Positions 23,211 to 31,723 of a DNA stretch of 34,646 nt are shown one piece after another. The stretch comes from Thermoplasmata archaeon (GTDB lineage: Archaea > Thermoplasmatota > Thermoplasmata > Thermoplasmatales > GCA-001856825), in the NCBI GenBank assembly GCA_021793855.1, contig JAJYRY010000002.1, positions 1-34,646 on the forward strand. Reading direction: 5' to 3'. The position numbers were made by a program, and so were the translations under genes. Position 1 is the stretch's first letter. The number at the start of each line of letters is the position of its first letter. The notes beneath the pieces were generated by a model that worked only from the letters and a program-made list of their open reading frames with translations, was not told the origin of the DNA and did not search any database.

Positions 23211-25202
23211 TTGAGAGTGACTGTTATTGGTTCGGGCGAAATGGGTAGAGGAATTGCACTCGTTTTTGCCCAATATGGAAATGAGGTGATACTTGAAGAT
23301 TCCATTCCCGCAGCACTCGAACGAGGATCCAAATATATTGGCGACAACCTAGCCAAAATGCTTGAAAAGGGAATCATCAAACCTGGAGAAAAGGAAAACA
23401 TCCAGAGCAGGATAAAATATTCATCAAATTTTGAAGACAGCGTAAAAGAAGCGGACATAGTTGTGGAAGCAGTACCGGAAATTGTGGAGTTGAAGCAGGA
23501 GATTTTTTCCAAACTTGATAAGACCTGTAAGAGGGACACTATCCTGGCAACCAACACGTCCAACATCAAGATCTCCGAGATATCGAAGAATGTAGCAAAC
23601 AAGGAGAGAGTAGTGGGGATGCATTTCTTCAATCCAGCCAACAGAATGAAACTAGTAGAGATCATAAAGTCCGAATTCACAGGTAAAGAATACTTTGAAC
23701 GAGCATTCGAAATTGGAAAACAAATCGGAAAAACACCCGTCAAAGTACTAAAGGACTCTCCCGGATTTATCGTTAACAGAATAAACGCTCCAGACATGCT
23801 CTTCTTCTGTAATGTGCTGGATAGGGGTGTAGAAAAACCAGAAGAACTTGACCTTTACGCAAGGGGGCAGGGACTTCCGATGGGACCCTACGAACTGATG
23901 GACTTTGTAGGCCTAGACACGGTTGCCCATATGCTTGATTATCTTGCAGTAGTGCTGTCAGACGAATACAACAAGTGCAACACGTTCAGGAACCTGGTAA
24001 AGGATGGCAAACTGGGAAGGAAGACTGGAATGGGTTTCTACGACTGGTCGACCGGGAAGGCTGCTATACCCAATGCTCAGCCTTCTGAAAAAGTTACAAT
24101 AATGGACATTTTTGCGATAGAGATCAATGAGGCAGTGAAACTAATAGAAGAACATGTTGCCCTGCCGGATGAAATAGAAACTGCTGTCAAACTGGGACTC
24201 AATAGACCATTTGGACCAATATCAGTTGCTAATAGTATGACAAACGCAGAGGTAAAGAAGAAGCTTGAAGGACTAAGCAGCTTCTACGGGCTCAAAGTGT
24301 TTGAACCTGCAGAATCTATAAAGAAGGGAAAATTGAAGGATATCATTTCAATCAAGACATTCGCGGAACCTGAGAAAGGAACATCCTCAAAGAAAGTTGA
24401 GACAACAAAGGGGACGGAAGAAAAGAAGTATTCAACTCTGATCGTCGAAAAGAGAGAGAATCACGTTACGAGGATACTGCTAAATCGCCCCAAACACAAT
24501 CTCATAAATTCTGATCTCCTAACGGATCTTGACAGTGCAATTAAGGAAATTTGGACAGACAACGAAACTCGAGTACTCGTGATTACAGGTAAAGGGGAGA
24601 CCTTTTCAGCGGGTGCAGAACTTTCTCAGTTCATACCGGGTGCATTTGACTTCGTGGAATATTCCAGAAAGGGAGAAAGAATATTCAAGCAACTGCAAGA
24701 AATTCCAAAAGTGGTAATTGTGGAGATCAAGGGGTATGCCCTAGGTGGTGGTTTCGAACTATCTCTCTCCGGAGATATAAGAGTCTCAACCCCGGACGCA
24801 CAGGTTGGGCTACCAGAAGTCACTCTTGGGCTGATTCCTGCGTGGTCAGGTAGTCAGAGACTAGCCAAGCTCGTTGGAAATTCGAGGGCCATGTACTTAA
24901 TACTGACCGGAAAGAGAATAACTGGTGAGGAAGCGAAAAACTTTGGAATAGTTTCTGAACTGTTCCCCAAGGAGTCGGTTGATGAAAGCACATTGAAATT
25001 GGCAGAAACCATCTCGATGGGTACCTCTCCAATTGCAGCGAGCCTTGCAAAAAGACTGGTAAACAGGGGTTCAGACGTGACCTATGATTCTGGTCTGGAG
25101 ATGGAGTCAATGGCTGCTGGCATACTTTACGGAACCGAAGACATGAAAGAAGGAATCTCGGCCCTTCTGCAGAAGAGGAAGCCAAGCTATCAAGGAAAGT
25201 AG
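23211..25202 (+). CDS. 3-hydroxyacyl-CoA dehydrogenase/enoyl-CoA hydratase fusion
   Basis: Bifunctional beta-oxidation enzyme of 663 residues. I place the start at TTG 23211, four bases after the SCP2 stop, because the Rossmann strand RVTVIGSGEMGRG must begin there; upstream codons lie inside the SCP2 gene. Residues 1-180 form the NAD-binding domain (GSGEMG at 7-12; NTSNIK, GMHFFNP carry the catalytic Ser and His); about 180-280 form the second domain (SPGFIVNRI). After a charged linker (about 395-420) comes a crotonase domain with oxyanion-hole segments FSAGAE and GYALGGG and both catalytic glutamates (GGGFEL and GLPEV). The dehydrogenase-first order is opposite to bacterial FadB and matches archaeal crotonyl-CoA hydratase/3-hydroxybutyryl-CoA dehydrogenase proteins. 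Confidence 0.93.
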   Translation: MRVTVIGSGEMGRGIALVFAQYGNEVILEDSIPAALERGSKYIGDNLAKMLEKGIIKPGEKENIQSRIKYSSNFEDSVKEADIVVEAVPEIVELKQEIFSKLDKTCKRDTILATNTSNIKISEISKNVANKERVVGMHFFNPANRMKLVEIIKSEFTGKEYFERAFEIGKQIGKTPVKVLKDSPGFIVNRINAPDMLFFCNVLDRGVEKPEELDLYARGQGLPMGPYELMDFVGLDTVAHMLDYLAVVLSDEYNKCNTFRNLVKDGKLGRKTGMGFYDWSTGKAAIPNAQPSEKVTIMDIFAIEINEAVKLIEEHVALPDEIETAVKLGLNRPFGPISVANSMTNAEVKKKLEGLSSFYGLKVFEPAESIKKGKLKDIISIKTFAEPEKGTSSKKVETTKGTEEKKYSTLIVEKRENHVTRILLNRPKHNLINSDLLTDLDSAIKEIWTDNETRVLVITGKGETFSAGAELSQFIPGAFDFVEYSRKGERIFKQLQEIPKVVIVEIKGYALGGGFELSLSGDIRVSTPDAQVGLPEVTLGLIPAWSGSQRLAKLVGNSRAMYLILTGKRITGEEAKNFGIVSELFPKESVDESTLKLAETISMGTSPIAASLAKRLVNRGSDVTYDSGLEMESMAAGILYGTEDMKEGISALLQKRKPSYQGK

Positions 25203-25423
25203 GAAATATCCAAACTGGAAACATCGACAGACCCATTTTGCCTTACTGGTTGCTATGGAAATGGTAAGCTTGGAGTGCGATCTCCAAAATCCTTCGAAAG
25301 CAGAGACTAGATTCAAAAGAAGAAGAGGTCAGATATCTAATATTCTGGAAGAGTTTGGGAACAACCCATTCAATTTAGGACGTTCCAGGAATAGTGCCCC
25401 ATGCCGCTTAAAAGGAAAGACAA

Positions 25424-25432
25424 TTTATATTC
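25424..25432 (+). promoter_or_regulatory. TATA-like box of ETF:quinone oxidoreductase gene
   Basis: TTTATATTC centred about 27 nt before the ATG at 25455. It favours that ATG over the in-frame TTG at 25449. The 250 nt before it hold only a dubious short frame. Confidence 0.5.
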
Positions 25433-25454
25433 AGTTTGGATGTAGAAATTGATT

Positions 25455-27467
25455 ATGTACCTATTCTCTTCCCTGCTTTTGATTGGCATGCTTATTTCTG
25501 GAGCTCTTTTCCTACTTCAGATATACCGATTGCTGTGGAACATGTTTAAGGTTTCTACAAAGAAAACTACCATCGGCAAGTCCATTTTACGCAGGATCTA
25601 TCTTGGGTTCAGGAACGTAATTTTTCAGGGAAAACTCTTCAAGGACTTGGGTGGAGGGATCATGCACGCACTGATGTTCTGGGGGTTCCTTGCATTTGCC
25701 TTCTATTCTGTAGATGTCTTCCTCACAGGACTGAATCCATCTTCCAGATTCTTCCTCACGGGATTGCCAGAATACGTGGTCTTCTTTTCTGTTGATATTT
25801 TCGCATTAATCGTTATAGCTGATGTGATCTATGCAGTGGTTAGGAGATGGGTGATAAAGATCAAGAGGTATCAGGGTTACAACGGTTTCGAGGCTTCTTT
25901 CATCCTCTTCCTAGTGGCCAGTCTGATGGTTAGTTATCTGTTTCTATCTGGACTCAGGATCGATGGCTACACTAGTGGAATACCTGGGGGAGTGATGGAA
26001 AATCTTCCTGCTTCGGTTACCCCTATTAGTGCACTCGTTGCCTCAATCATCCCGTCCATCTCGACGACTACTGCAACGAACCTATATTGGTCTGTCTGGT
26101 CATTCCACGTAATCATATTCCTTGTATTTCTAGCATACATTCCTTCCTCCAAACACCTTCATCTCGTAGCTGCTCCCTTTAATGTCCTCCTTACTGACGA
26201 AAAGCCGAGAGGTCAGCTTTCAGACATAGATTTTGAAAAGACAACAAAGTTCGGGGCAACAGATATCAGGGATTTCAGTTGGAAGGACTACCTGGATCTT
26301 TACTCCTGTACTGAGTGTGGCAGATGCACCGCTGCCTGCCCTGCAAATCTTACTGGAAAGTCCCTCTCTCCAAGAGATATTATATGGGATCTAAGGACAG
26401 CGCTTCTGGAAGAAGGAACCGCCTTCAGGAGCGGAGACAGAAGCAAACCGGATGAAGCATTCCCAACGGTGCTAAATAGCGTGATCAAGGAAGAAGATTT
26501 GTGGTCTTGCACCACCTGCAATGCATGCGTTGAAGAGTGTCCTGTGATGATCAATCACGTAGACAAGATCGTAGACATGAGAAGATCTCTTGTTCTGAAT
26601 CAAGGAAGTGCCCCCAAGGGAATCACGGATATGTATGCAAACATGGAATCTTACCAGAGTCCGTGGACAAATGATCCGGCAACTAGAGCAGACTGGACAA
26701 AGGGATTAAACGTGCCCGATCTTTCGAAGAACCCGGACCAGAAATTTGATTATCTTTTCTGGGTGGGATGCTCGGGTAGTTACGATCCAAGAAACCAAGA
26801 AATTTCGAAGGCGCTTGTAAAGGTCCTGGAAAAAGCTGGAGTGTCTTATGCTATTCTAGGTACGGAAGAAAAGTGCACTGGTGATCCAGCTAGGAGATCC
26901 GGAAACGAATACCAGTTCCAGACTCTGCAAACTCAAAACGTTGAAACATTCAAAAAGTTCGGAGTTAAGAAGATTGTAACGATCTGCCCGCACTGTTTCA
27001 ACACGTTCAAGAACGAATATAACATCAAAATGGACTTGGAAGTGGTGCATCATACGGAATTCATCGATTCACTGCTAAGAGAGGGGAAGATATCAATGAA
27101 GGAGAAGAAGGACACGGAAAAATTCACCTACCACGATTCTTGCTATCTCGGAAGATACAACAGGGTTTTTGATGCTCCCAGAAACATCATCAGCCTTGTG
27201 ACCACCAACTACCAGGAAATGGAGATGAACAAGACCAAGGGCCTCTGTTGCGGAGCCGGAGGAGCGAGAATGTGGATGGAGGAGAATGTTGGAACGAAGA
27301 TATCGCACAAGAGGATTGGCCAAGCAGATCAAATAAATGCTTCAGTGGTTGTGACAGCGTGTCCATATTGCATGTCGATGCTCGACGACGCAAGGAAGGT
27401 TACAAATAAAGAAGAAAAAATGAAGGTCAAAGACATAGCGGAGCTGGTAGCTGAGAACCTCTCATAG
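25455..27467 (+). CDS. Membrane Fe-S ETF:quinone oxidoreductase (FadF/EMO type)
   Basis: Protein of 670 residues. The N-terminal 240 residues contain about five membrane helices like the NarI-type cytochrome b domain. Two ferredoxin-type [4Fe-4S] sites follow: CTECGRCTAACP from Cys285 and CTTCNACVEECP from Cys352. Two CCG (HdrB/HdrD-like) domains come last, with EKCTGD/ICPHCFN and GLCCGAGG/ACPYCMS. This layout is that of B. subtilis FadF and of the ETF:(mena)quinone oxidoreductases that pass electrons from acyl-CoA dehydrogenases through Etf to quinone. It lies beside EtfBA and dehydrogenase genes. Its 3' end overlaps convergent etfA by 6 nt. Confidence 0.9.
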   Translation: MYLFSSLLLIGMLISGALFLLQIYRLLWNMFKVSTKKTTIGKSILRRIYLGFRNVIFQGKLFKDLGGGIMHALMFWGFLAFAFYSVDVFLTGLNPSSRFFLTGLPEYVVFFSVDIFALIVIADVIYAVVRRWVIKIKRYQGYNGFEASFILFLVASLMVSYLFLSGLRIDGYTSGIPGGVMENLPASVTPISALVASIIPSISTTTATNLYWSVWSFHVIIFLVFLAYIPSSKHLHLVAAPFNVLLTDEKPRGQLSDIDFEKTTKFGATDIRDFSWKDYLDLYSCTECGRCTAACPANLTGKSLSPRDIIWDLRTALLEEGTAFRSGDRSKPDEAFPTVLNSVIKEEDLWSCTTCNACVEECPVMINHVDKIVDMRRSLVLNQGSAPKGITDMYANMESYQSPWTNDPATRADWTKGLNVPDLSKNPDQKFDYLFWVGCSGSYDPRNQEISKALVKVLEKAGVSYAILGTEEKCTGDPARRSGNEYQFQTLQTQNVETFKKFGVKKIVTICPHCFNTFKNEYNIKMDLEVVHHTEFIDSLLREGKISMKEKKDTEKFTYHDSCYLGRYNRVFDAPRNIISLVTTNYQEMEMNKTKGLCCGAGGARMWMEENVGTKISHKRIGQADQINASVVVTACPYCMSMLDDARKVTNKEEKMKVKDIAELVAENLS

Positions 27468-28346
27468 GTAGGATACTATTTTTGGCACGATCTGGTAAAG
27501 GTCTCCTACTATTCCGTAGTCTGCTTCTTGGAAAATAGGTGCATTCTTGTCCTTATTGACTGCAACCACTACCTTAGATCCCCTCATTCCGGCGATGTGC
27601 TGAATCTGTCCTGAGATGCCCAGAGCCACATATGCCTTTGGCTTGACAGTTCTCCCAGAGTACCCAACCTGTCTGTCCTCCGACAGCCAGTGGTAATCTA
27701 GGCAGACTGGTCTTGAACCTGCCAGTTCTCCTCTCACTGCTTTAACCAGCGGCTCTATCTGTTGAATTCCTTCCATCTTTCCTAGACCTCTTCCCACCGC
27801 GACGATTATGTTTGCCTTCTCCAGATTCACTTCTTTCGCCTTCTTCTGTTCAATTGCTAGTATCTTGACGACTCCTTCTGGAATGTTCTTTGTTTCAATG
27901 GGAGAACTACCATCGCCAGGAACGTCATCAGACAAGCCAGAAAGGAAGGTGAATACCTTTGACCTGGACTCCTCCTCAATTACCGCCTTTCCTCCAAGTC
28001 CGTACCGTTTCGTAGTTACCATTCCGCTGTTGAATTTGATGTCAAAAATTTCAGGAATGACTTCAATGGACTTTTGTCCAGAAAATAGGGAAGCAATGTC
28101 TCTTCCCAACACTGTGGAAGCTATCATCACCAGGTCATATCCTCCACTTGAAAATTCATCCGAAAGAAGAGAGGAGATTCCCTTCACCTCCGGTTTCCCT
28201 GTCAGAAGAACGATTTTCTGAGCTCCATATTTTGTCAGCGACTCGCCCTTTTCTGTGGTGTAAAGTACAAAATCTCCCTTCCCCTTCAGGAAACTCATAA
28301 CCTGTTTAGCACTGTCTTCGATGTCAGAAAATATCAAGAATTTCAT
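27462..28346 (-). CDS. etfA: Electron transfer flavoprotein alpha subunit
   Basis: Protein of 294 residues. The C-terminal FAD domain has the EtfA signature YSGRTVKPKAYVALGISGQ followed by IQHIAGM and NKDKNAPIFQEADYGIVGD. The N-terminal half is the variable Rossmann-like domain. With EtfB it carries electrons from acyl-CoA dehydrogenases to the membrane oxidoreductase encoded next to it. Its ATG overlaps the etfB stop (ATGA), so translation is coupled. Etf heterodimers of this kind can also be bifurcating; I see nothing in the sequence that decides this, but the EMO partner favours simple quinone reduction. Confidence 0.95.
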   Translation of the reverse strand: MKFLIFSDIEDSAKQVMSFLKGKGDFVLYTTEKGESLTKYGAQKIVLLTGKPEVKGISSLLSDEFSSGGYDLVMIASTVLGRDIASLFSGQKSIEVIPEIFDIKFNSGMVTTKRYGLGGKAVIEEESRSKVFTFLSGLSDDVPGDGSSPIETKNIPEGVVKILAIEQKKAKEVNLEKANIIVAVGRGLGKMEGIQQIEPLVKAVRGELAGSRPVCLDYHWLSEDRQVGYSGRTVKPKAYVALGISGQIQHIAGMRGSKVVVAVNKDKNAPIFQEADYGIVGDLYQIVPKIVSYL

Positions 28347-29089
28347 TTCATCGCCTCCTTTAAAACTTTGGCAACCTCTTGCGCGCCTTTGTCTACATCA
28401 TCGAATATCAGTCTCTTTCTTTCGCTTTTAGGAGCTGTCTTGGATATTATCCTGGACGTATTCTCTATCTTAACAGTCGATTGTTCGGTGCTTATGCTCT
28501 TTTTTCCTGCTTTGATTATCTGAAGTACCGGTGGAAATCTGGGTTCATTTGTCTCCTGTGTTACGGAGATTACTGCTGGCATCGTGGCTTCCGATTTGAT
28601 AACGTCTTTCTCTGTCGCAGTGCTCACCTTTACGATCTTATCTGCAACTTCTATTGAGACTGCATTGGATAATAGAGGAAGATTCAATTCGGTGGCTACG
28701 AGCCCCGCCACCATGCCACTCATTGAATCTGCAGACTGATTTCCCAGTATCACAAGATCGTAGTGGAGTTGTTTTAATTTTTGGGCTAGCACTTTAGCAG
28801 TAAGAACGGGATTGTTCTCGCTGTATCCGGTTATGAGGACTCCCTCATCAACTCCCATTGCGTAAGCCTCTTTCATGACCTGTGTTCCCTTTTCATTCCC
28901 AAAGAGAACTGCAGTGATCTTGCCACCGTTCTTCTCCTTGATTCTGACGGCGGCTTCCACCGAGTTCTTGCTCAGATTTTCAAATTTGAAAGGCACTCCG
29001 TCGGTTATGGGTTCTCCAGTCTCTTGGTTTACTTTTATTAGTTCTAGATCCGGGATTTGTTTTATAAGTACAACGATGTCATATGGCAT
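28343..29089 (-). CDS. etfB: Electron transfer flavoprotein beta subunit
   Basis: Protein of 248 residues with the EtfB pattern: N-terminal strand IVVLIKQIPD, NSVEAAVRIKEKNGG, then GNQSADSMSGMVAGLVATELNLP, which is the nucleotide-binding segment, and SVTQETNEPRFPP. It forms a two-gene operon with etfA. The divergent 308-nt region shared with the thiolase gene holds two palindromes close to its probable TATA box. Start ATG at 29089 matches the family N-terminus. Confidence 0.95.
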   Translation of the reverse strand: MPYDIVVLIKQIPDLELIKVNQETGEPITDGVPFKFENLSKNSVEAAVRIKEKNGGKITAVLFGNEKGTQVMKEAYAMGVDEGVLITGYSENNPVLTAKVLAQKLKQLHYDLVILGNQSADSMSGMVAGLVATELNLPLLSNAVSIEVADKIVKVSTATEKDVIKSEATMPAVISVTQETNEPRFPPVLQIIKAGKKSISTEQSTVKIENTSRIISKTAPKSERKRLIFDDVDKGAQEVAKVLKEAMK

Positions 29090-29120
29090 TACAAACCACT
29101 AATTCGCAAATGCACTCTTC

Positions 29121-29131
29121 GGATATTATCC
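29121..29131. promoter_or_regulatory. Palindrome GGATATTATCC upstream of etfB
   Basis: Perfect 5-bp arms around one base. It lies 32 nt before the etfB ATG, on the downstream side of the probable TATA box. It may be an operator half of the etfBA promoter or a chance palindrome. Confidence 0.3.
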
Positions 29132-29146
29132 TTGCTTTTTAAGGTC

Positions 29147-29166
29147 AAATCCAAAATTTTGGTTTT
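29147..29166. promoter_or_regulatory. 20-bp palindrome centred on CCAAAATTTTGG
   Basis: The central 12 bp (29151-29162) are a perfect palindrome and the flanks extend it to 20 bp with one mismatched pair. It lies just upstream of TTAAAAAGC, the probable TATA box of etfB. A dimeric regulator of beta-oxidation genes could bind here; no such regulator gene is nearby. Confidence 0.4.
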
Positions 29167-29360
29167 AGAGTGTGCTCCTCTCTCCTCTATTCGGACCTCT
29201 AAAGAGAAGGCTACTTCACCATTAAGGATAACTGACTCAATTCTGATCGGAAATTCGGTGCTTTTCTATTAGTAAAAAGTCACCAGAAGCAGATGAATAG
29301 CCATACGGATTACTAAACAAATTTAATCGTCGCACAATGGCACCGCTGAGCCGTTAAAGA

Positions 29361-29369
29361 GTTATATAT
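29361..29369 (+). promoter_or_regulatory. TATA-like box of thiolase operon
   Basis: GTTATATAT about 33 nt before the thiolase ATG at 29398, so initiation would give a leader of a few bases. The rest of 29167-29360 shows nothing recognisable. Confidence 0.4.
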
Positions 29370-29397
29370 CAGTCATTAATCTAAAGCTGTAATACCT

Positions 29398-30588
29398 ATG
29401 GAAAATAAAGAAGTGTTTTTGGTTTATTACAAAAGGACCCCATTCTCAAAGTCAAAACCCAGCGATCCCACAAAGGATGTTTTTAACAGCATAAGAATGG
29501 ACGAAGCTCTTGCGGCACTTATGAAAGATTCGGTGAAAGAGACAGGCGTGAAACCAACCGAAATAAACGACATCATTCTAGGATCTGCTTTACAGGTTGG
29601 AGAGAATTGGATGTATGGGGGCAGACAACCCGTTTTGTTGGCGGGTTTTCCGGTCGAAGTTCCTGCGATGGCTATAGACAGAGCATGTTCGTCTTCACTG
29701 AACGCAATTAGTATAGGCGCTATGGAGATAATGACGGGCAATTCGGAAATCGTCTTGGCAGGAGGGATGGAGCACATGACACACGTCCCCCTTGGTGACA
29801 ATCCGATGGTCAGCCCCAACCTTAAGCTACTGCTCAGACCGGAGTACATGAAATATGACATGAAGACCGGCTTTTATATGGGGCTTACCGCTGAGAAACT
29901 TGCGAAGCTGAAGGGTATCCCGAGAGACGAAATGGATACGTTCGCCTATGAGAGCCATAAGTACGCATCTCAAGCACAGGATAGCGGTTTCTTCAAGGAC
30001 GAAATACTCCCGATTGAAGTAGAATCGGAGGGCGAGACCAAGATTATCGATAAAGACCAAAGCGTTAGAAAGGATAGCTCGGTTGAACAAATGAAAAAAC
30101 TGCCTCCTGCGTTTAAAGAAGGAGGAGTCATAACTGCAGGAAATTCATCTCCACTAAATGCAGGTGCCTCGCTTGTCATGTTGGCGTCTGGAAAAAAAGT
30201 GAAAGAATACGGATTGAAACCTCTCTCAAAGGTGAGTGCTTTTGGGTGGGCTGGAGTCGACCCATCATTAATGGGTGAGGGACCCGTACCCGCATCAAAG
30301 AAGCTACTTGCAGGAGCTAAATTGACTTCTGAAGACATCGATCTATGGGAAATCAACGAGGCGTTCGCCGTAGTAGTTCTTAACGCGATGCGAGAGCTCA
30401 ACATTCCGAGGAACAAGGTCAATGTCAAGGGAGGCGCGATAGCAATAGGACACCCTCTCGGAGCCTCGGGTGCGAGACTCGCGGGAACTCTATCTCGTCA
30501 ACTGAAAGCAAGCGGGAAGGAGAGGGGTATAGCCTCGCTTTGTGTTGGTGGAGGACAAGGATATTCTGTACTAATGGAGAAGGTGTAA
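29398..30588 (+). CDS. Acetyl-CoA C-acetyltransferase/3-ketoacyl-CoA thiolase
   Basis: Thiolase of 396 residues, the usual length, with the acyl-accepting Cys97 in DRACSSS, the NEAFAVV block, the His of GGAIAIGHPLGASGAR, and the C-terminal catalytic Cys in SLCVGGGQG. All catalytic residues are present, so it is a true thiolase and not the archaeal thiolase-like HMG-CoA partner. It cleaves 3-ketoacyl-CoA (or acetoacetyl-CoA) to acetyl-CoA. It is the first gene of an operon with two acyl-CoA dehydrogenase genes; the next ATG is 2 nt past its stop. Confidence 0.95.
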   Translation: MENKEVFLVYYKRTPFSKSKPSDPTKDVFNSIRMDEALAALMKDSVKETGVKPTEINDIILGSALQVGENWMYGGRQPVLLAGFPVEVPAMAIDRACSSSLNAISIGAMEIMTGNSEIVLAGGMEHMTHVPLGDNPMVSPNLKLLLRPEYMKYDMKTGFYMGLTAEKLAKLKGIPRDEMDTFAYESHKYASQAQDSGFFKDEILPIEVESEGETKIIDKDQSVRKDSSVEQMKKLPPAFKEGGVITAGNSSPLNAGASLVMLASGKKVKEYGLKPLSKVSAFGWAGVDPSLMGEGPVPASKKLLAGAKLTSEDIDLWEINEAFAVVVLNAMRELNIPRNKVNVKGGAIAIGHPLGASGARLAGTLSRQLKASGKERGIASLCVGGGQGYSVLMEKV

Positions 30589-30590
30589 TA

Positions 30591-31718
30591 ATGGATTTCG
30601 AATTAAGTGACGATATAAAAGAGGCCGTTGTAAGGGCCAAGGAATTTGCTAACAAGTATTTCACGGAAGAAGTTGCTGAAAAATCCGATTTCAATGAAGA
30701 GTTTCCTACAGACATAGTAGCTATCTCGAAAAAAGAGAAGGTATTGGATTTCTCAAATCCCTGGAAAGTTCTGGTTACCATCGAAGAGCTCGTAAGAAGG
30801 GACCCGGGTTTAGGTATATCCGTTACCATTTCTGCATTTGGAGCAGAGATTTTTATGTTCTTTGGTAACGATGCCCAGAAGGAGAAGTACATGAACCCGG
30901 TCTTTGCAGGGAAGAGGACCCTAGGTCTTGGCGTAACTGAGGCAGGAGGAGGGTCAGACGTTGCAGGCATTAAGTGCGAAGCCAGACTTGATGGAGACTC
31001 CTATGTCCTGAACGGCGGAAAGATGTTCATAAGCAATGGACAGATTGCCGACCACTTCCTAGTACTTGCTAGAACTTCCCCACCTCCGTCCCCGGAAAAG
31101 AAGCACAAGGGTTTGAGCGTGTTCGTTGTCGATTCAAAGAGTCCAGGATTTGCCATAAATAAGTTGCACGGAAAGCTTGGAGTAAGAGCCACCAACACTG
31201 CAGAACTCATATTCGACAACGTTAGGGTACCCAAGGAAGACATGGTAGGAGAAGAAGGGAAGGGATTCTACTATATCATGACCTTCTTCAACATCAGCAG
31301 GATATACGTTGCTGCACAGGGGTTGGGAATAGCCCACGGTGCACTGGATCGACTGATAGAATACTCAAAGAAGTATGCTCCAGTTTCGGAAACTGGGGAG
31401 TTGAATGAGAATTTGCAGCTCGCGATTGCGGAAATTGCTACTAGAGTTGAAGCAACTCGGAACATCACCTATAAGGCGGCTTCCTACTTATTCAAATTCA
31501 CACCAAATCCGATCGTGACCAGCATGGCAAAGTTCTATGCTGCAGAGACTGCGGTATTCGCCACTAAAAGGGCTATTGAACTCATGTCACTTCATGGACT
31601 GACTTCTGACCTTGAAAGATTCTTCAGAGACGCAAAGATCCTAGACATTTGGGAAGGAACAACAGAGGTAGAGAAGCTTATAATCACGAGGATGATGCTG
31701 AAGGAAGGAGGAGCGTGA
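30591..31718 (+). CDS. Acyl-CoA dehydrogenase, catalytic subunit
   Basis: FAD enzyme of 375 residues that forms the alpha-beta double bond of acyl-CoA. I start it at the ATG at 30591, two bases after the thiolase stop; the frame is open further upstream but lies inside thiolase. Visible are the FAD/substrate block VTEAGGGSDVAG (about residues 114-125), the LGVRATNTAEL strand block, and the catalytic base Glu355 in DIWEGTTE, the same position as in short- and medium-chain dehydrogenases. It lies directly before a second, degenerate dehydrogenase gene, so the active enzyme may be a heteromer. Electrons should pass to EtfAB. Confidence 0.93.
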   Translation: MDFELSDDIKEAVVRAKEFANKYFTEEVAEKSDFNEEFPTDIVAISKKEKVLDFSNPWKVLVTIEELVRRDPGLGISVTISAFGAEIFMFFGNDAQKEKYMNPVFAGKRTLGLGVTEAGGGSDVAGIKCEARLDGDSYVLNGGKMFISNGQIADHFLVLARTSPPPSPEKKHKGLSVFVVDSKSPGFAINKLHGKLGVRATNTAELIFDNVRVPKEDMVGEEGKGFYYIMTFFNISRIYVAAQGLGIAHGALDRLIEYSKKYAPVSETGELNENLQLAIAEIATRVEATRNITYKAASYLFKFTPNPIVTSMAKFYAAETAVFATKRAIELMSLHGLTSDLERFFRDAKILDIWEGTTEVEKLIITRMMLKEGGA

Positions 31719-31723
31719 CCTAG

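Noticed and set aside
25255..25452. 65-residue plus-strand frame before the EMO gene
   Set aside because: It runs through the EMO promoter up to its start region, has no ribosome-binding site or recognisable motif, and the TATA box for EMO lies inside it.
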